64,000 bases of DNA from Eremophila alpestris peregrina. Its lineage: Eukaryota > Chordata > Aves > Passeriformes > Alaudidae. Position 1 is the stretch's first letter; every line of letters starts with the position of its first letter. Of this stretch, positions 60,695 through 64,000 are shown piece by piece. Position numbers and translations under genes: made by a program. The notes below the pieces were generated by a model, which did no database searches, was not told the DNA's origin, and worked only from the letters and a program-made list of their open reading frames with translations. Where the stretch lies: positions 938,855-1,002,854 of the forward strand of contig WMCF01000153.1 in the NCBI GenBank assembly GCA_009792885.1. The letters run 5' to 3'.

Positions 60695-63505
60695 ATGGAG
60701 GCAGTGGCGGCGCTGGGCGGGTCGGGGCTGTCGGGCGCCCTCATCGTCCTCATCCTCCTCGTCCTGCTGCTGGCGTCCGCGCTGCAACGCTCCACTTCTC
60801 GGGAGACCCCTACCGCCCCGCAGGACGGTGAGTACCGTGCGGACGGTGGGGCGCCGGGCAGCGCGGAGCGGAGCTGAACCTGACCCACCGACCCCTCCGC
60901 TCCCGCAGGACCCAGGGCGAACGGGCACGCCAGACCGGAGGAGCCGCGGAAGGCGAAGCCAGCAGCTAGGGCTCGCAGGGAGAAGCCGCAGCAGCACAGC
61001 TTCGCACACCGGCTGCTGGTCGCTACCCTCAAGGTACCCCGTGTGCCCGGGGCCGGTGTCTCCCCGGTGCTGATGCCAGTGTGCTCCTCGATATCGGTAC
61101 CGGTGTCCCCCTCGATGCCGGTGTCCCGCTGGTGCTCAGGCCGGTGTCTCTCCCGGTGCCGCTGTCCCTGCCGGGGTCTGTGCAGGTGTCCCTCTTGATG
61201 CTGGCGTCCCGCCTGTACCGGCGTCCCCCTTCCCCCTCCCCGGTGCGGGTGTCCCACTGCGCCTTCTCTCCCCCTTCCTCCCCCCCCGCCCTTGCCCACG
61301 TCCTCCGTGACCACTCTCTGTCTATAGGGCCACAGCAGCCCAGTCACCTGCCTGGACTTCAGCAGCAATGGCAAGTACTTGGCGTCGTGCTCGGAGGACC
61401 GCACGGTGCGGCTGTGGAGCACCCGGGACCTGGCGGGGCGGGAGCACCACTGCCTGCGCGCCAACGTGGGGCTGGACCACGCCGAGCTCGTCCGCCTCAG
61501 CCCCGACTCACGGTACGGCTGGACCTTGTACTGGCACCGGGATGTTCTGCAGAGCCGCCTGTCTCACGGCCAAACTGTGGTGGGATCAGTGGTGTTGCTC
61601 TGGGATGGGTGGAGGCAGCATCTCTCACTAGGTCATCACGGTATCACTGATTCTTGGCCTTTCCTGAGAGCCGATGGCACTTAATCACAGAATCACAGTA
61701 GTTCAAGATGGAGGGAACCTCTGGGGATCATCTAGGCCAGCTCCTGGTGGAATAATGGGGTTTTCAGAGAAATATCCTAGTGCCTAGCTTGCTGCAGCCA
61801 TGGAAGGTACCTGTTGAGGTCACTGCTAGCTGACTCTGCAGCTGGAATGTGCTGCTGAGTCTCTCCGGTGGTCAGGGGAGCTCTTGCTTGGGTGGCAAAT
61901 TCAGTGGAAAAGTGTGTTTTGGCTTTTTAGCTCTTTCTCTTTTAGAAAGAGAGGAAGGGATCTTATTTCCTGGTGTGGGTAATAAATTTCATTATTTTTC
62001 ATTCAGTGTTGCAGTTGAGCCAACAGAGGGAGAGAACTTGGTGCCCTTGTAAATATTTTTACCTGCTGGTGTATCCCTCTTCCCAGCTGCTCCTGAGTGA
62101 CCTGGGCCGAGCTAGGGCTCAGAGCCTGTCCCTCCACAGGGCTTTCATTGTCTGGCTGGCCAATGCTGAGACTATTCGTGTCTACAAGATGACCAAGAAG
62201 GATGATGGCAGCTTCACTTTCACTGCAACTTCTTTTGGGGACTTCCCAAAGAAGCACAAGGCTCCTGTCATTAACATAGGGATTGCAGAGACAGGTATGG
62301 AAATGAGCTGTTCACCTCTCCAGATCAGTTTTGATTTCCTTGTGAAGCTACTGGATTCAAAGTGTTGGAGTTTTTGGCATTCTCAGGGCTATGTACAGCA
62401 CCAGTACTGAACTCTCTAGTTTCTTTTTTTACTTAATTTGCTACTGACTGAACCAAGAGGTGTTGTTTTCACACGAATTATGTCCCTGTAACCAGCACCC
62501 CGATATGCACAGTCTCTTAATTTACATTTTCAGGGATGCTGTTGCAAAGAGGTCTGGTCTCAATATTGAGAGGATCGCTGTTCTCTGGGCTGCCAGTCTC
62601 TCTTTAACCAGTCAGAAATCTCTCTAGTGAGTTCATATGGTCTATCTTGAACTTTTGGGATCATCTAGAACAGAGGTGGGGGTGGGTGGGTGGAAATTAT
62701 GTTTTAGTGATGAGAGCTTGATGGATTAATGTGTCAGGCATGTGCCAGTGGCAGTTGGAAGCAGGTGGATGTAAGTTCACCTCTGTAATAGGAGAGCAGG
62801 GAAAATGTTAACTGAGACTGGAGCTGTGAAAGTGAAAACTTAAACCTGCATCAAGTAGCTGGAAGGTAAATGGGCAACTCCCTGCCTGGGCTGAGGTGGC
62901 AGAGGGGAAGTGGGAACAAGCAGGAGTCCAGCATGGGCACAACTAGCAATTATGGATCATGGTGGTGTGATTCAGTTGCCTGCCTGCAATCCACAGCTTG
63001 AAAGGTGTTTATCCTTAAGCTGATTTTGGGCATGCAGGTCAGGTGGACTGTGCTTTGTTCCTGTTTGTGGCACAGCCCAGTGGGGCTGCATGTGGGGCCC
63101 CCAGCTCTGCTCATGGGGCTTAGAGTCCTGAGTACAGGGCACACATAGTCTCACAGTGCCTGCTGCCTGCTTGGGAGCCAGGGGAGTACTAAGGCATAAC
63201 CAAGAGCTGAGTCTTCTGATACTGCTCTTTACTCTGTCCCAGGAGACTGACACTCCTTGGATTTTGGTGCTGCTGCTGGTTTTCTCCAGCTGCAGGGAGA
63301 GGTTGTCCTGGGGCTTCACTGAGTTTGTGGCAGCATTAGGTCTGGGGGCTCCCTTGATCTTTGCCTTTTTTTCCCCAGGGAAGTTTATCATGACAGCTTC
63401 TAGTGACACCACCATCCTGATCTGGAGCCCAAAGGGAGAAGTCCTGGCCAGCTTCAACACCAACCAGATGAACAATGCCTATGCCACAGTGTCACCCTGT
63501 GGAAG
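60695..63505 (+). CDS. TBL2: TBL2, first five exons (gene continues past right edge)
   Basis: Exons: 60695-60827, 60909-61033, 61328-61512, 62140-62294 and 63379-63505, all GT/AG and in phase, giving 241 codons plus two bases of a roughly 450-residue protein. Residues about 14-30 (GALIVLILLVLLLASAL) form one membrane anchor at the N terminus; a basic linker ends KPQQHSFAHRLL, close to human TBL2. WD40 blades follow: VTCLDFSSNGKYLASCSEDRT-type repeat with VRLWS, RAFIVWLAN with YKMTKKDDG, and KFIMTASSDTTILIW. The family is a WD40 protein tethered to the endoplasmic reticulum and reported to bind the stress kinase PERK. The N-terminal anchor diverges from human in sequence but not in character. 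The start has A at -3 and G at +4. Same strand as and 0.7 kb downstream of MLXIPL, as in mammals. Confidence 0.95.
61683..61760 (-). repeat. Short CR1 3'-end fragment
   Basis: AATCACAGAATCACAGTAG, then GGAGGGAACCTCTGGGGATC and TCTAGGCCAGCTCC, in TBL2 intron 3. Confidence 0.75.
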
Positions 63506-64000
63506 GTGAGTGACAGGCAGGATTCCAGGCTGCTCCTTCGCACAGGATAGCATCAGTTCAGACTGTCGGCAGTTAGTTATTGTTATTATATTGCAATTTT
63601 CTGAGGTTTCCACAGTTTAAAAAGGTATTTTGCCCCCCCCCCCCCCACTCAGGAGATGTGGGCTCAGGCACTCCTGTGTTGCCATCCTGCCTCAGCGCTG
63701 CTGTTCTGGTAACCTGAGAGCAGCTTTGGCCTCAGGTAGCTGCGGTGGGACAGAGCAAATGGCTTGTGCAAAGAAAACAGCATTTTGAACTTGTCTGTGA
63801 ACTCTTTAAGGTTAATTATAGAAGTAAAGGTTTTATTTCTGGGAGAACTGTTTATCAGGAAAATCACTTGCTGTGTGGGTTGATTTGCCTTGCTCTTGGC
63901 ATGAGTTTAGGGATCAAAAGTATTTAGCTCTTTTACTTTTACCCAGAGAGTTTCTCATTCCTGAGTTGTTCTGGTGCCCTTCCTTAGTGTTCTTTTTACT
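63506..64000 (+). other. TBL2 intron 5, partial
   Basis: Starts with GTGAGT and runs off the window. It contains a 14-base C run at 63633-63646. No further exon is visible. Confidence 0.85.

Noticed and set aside
60481..61464. 327-codon minus-strand open frame
   Set aside because: It lies antisense to TBL2 exons 1-3 and the CpG island; long open frames are expected by chance in such GC-rich DNA, and no domain is visible.
1..64000. tRNA, rRNA, CRISPR arrays or bacterial-type operons
   Set aside because: None were seen; all clear genes are spliced vertebrate genes.

Overview
The window is bird genomic DNA, most likely from a songbird. Evidence for a bird: many 3'-truncated CR1 LINE fragments, GC-rich short-intron genes next to AT-rich long-intron ones, and protein-coding exons that align with vertebrate BAZ1B, MLXIPL and TBL2, neighbours in the human Williams-Beuren region (chicken chromosome 19 by recollection). 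The songbird suggestion rests on one LTR type at 38582-39610 that resembles LTRs I remember as abundant in passerines, so it is an inference. A run of 130 N shows this is a draft assembly.

Layout. 1-16477 (minus): the 5' half of BAZ1B, exons 1-7, running off the left edge inside exon 7. 16050-17200: its CpG-island promoter with four CCAAT boxes. 17200-22260: noncoding, with two CR1 fragments. 22262-34105: a fibrinogen-like locus containing two solo LTRs (22268-22609 and 28411-28748), a dead fibrinogen-domain copy (24403-25018), a duplicated upstream segment (29108-31210) and an apparently intact four-exon secreted fibrinogen-like gene (31299-33973) with TATA box and poly(A) signal. 34106-42398: CR1-rich spacer, including a CR1 split by an LTR element that contains the assembly gap. 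42399-60052 (plus): complete MLXIPL (ChREBP), 17 exons and 884 codons, with TATA box, two tiny upstream ORFs and poly(A) signal. 60053-60694: a very G-rich spacer. 60695-64000 (plus): the first five exons of TBL2, running off the right edge.

All exon boundaries were placed by hand from GT/AG sites, reading-frame phase and remembered homologous proteins; every junction keeps phase. Nothing bacterial or phage-like is present. The three conserved genes do not form a pathway: BAZ1B is a nuclear chromatin remodeler subunit, MLXIPL a glucose-responsive transcription factor and TBL2 an ER-anchored WD40 protein. They share only ancient linkage. The least ordinary part is the fibrinogen-like locus between BAZ1B and MLXIPL: one intact copy with an unusual short C-terminal end, one copy killed by three small deletions, and duplicated flanking DNA, which looks like gene birth and death in progress.
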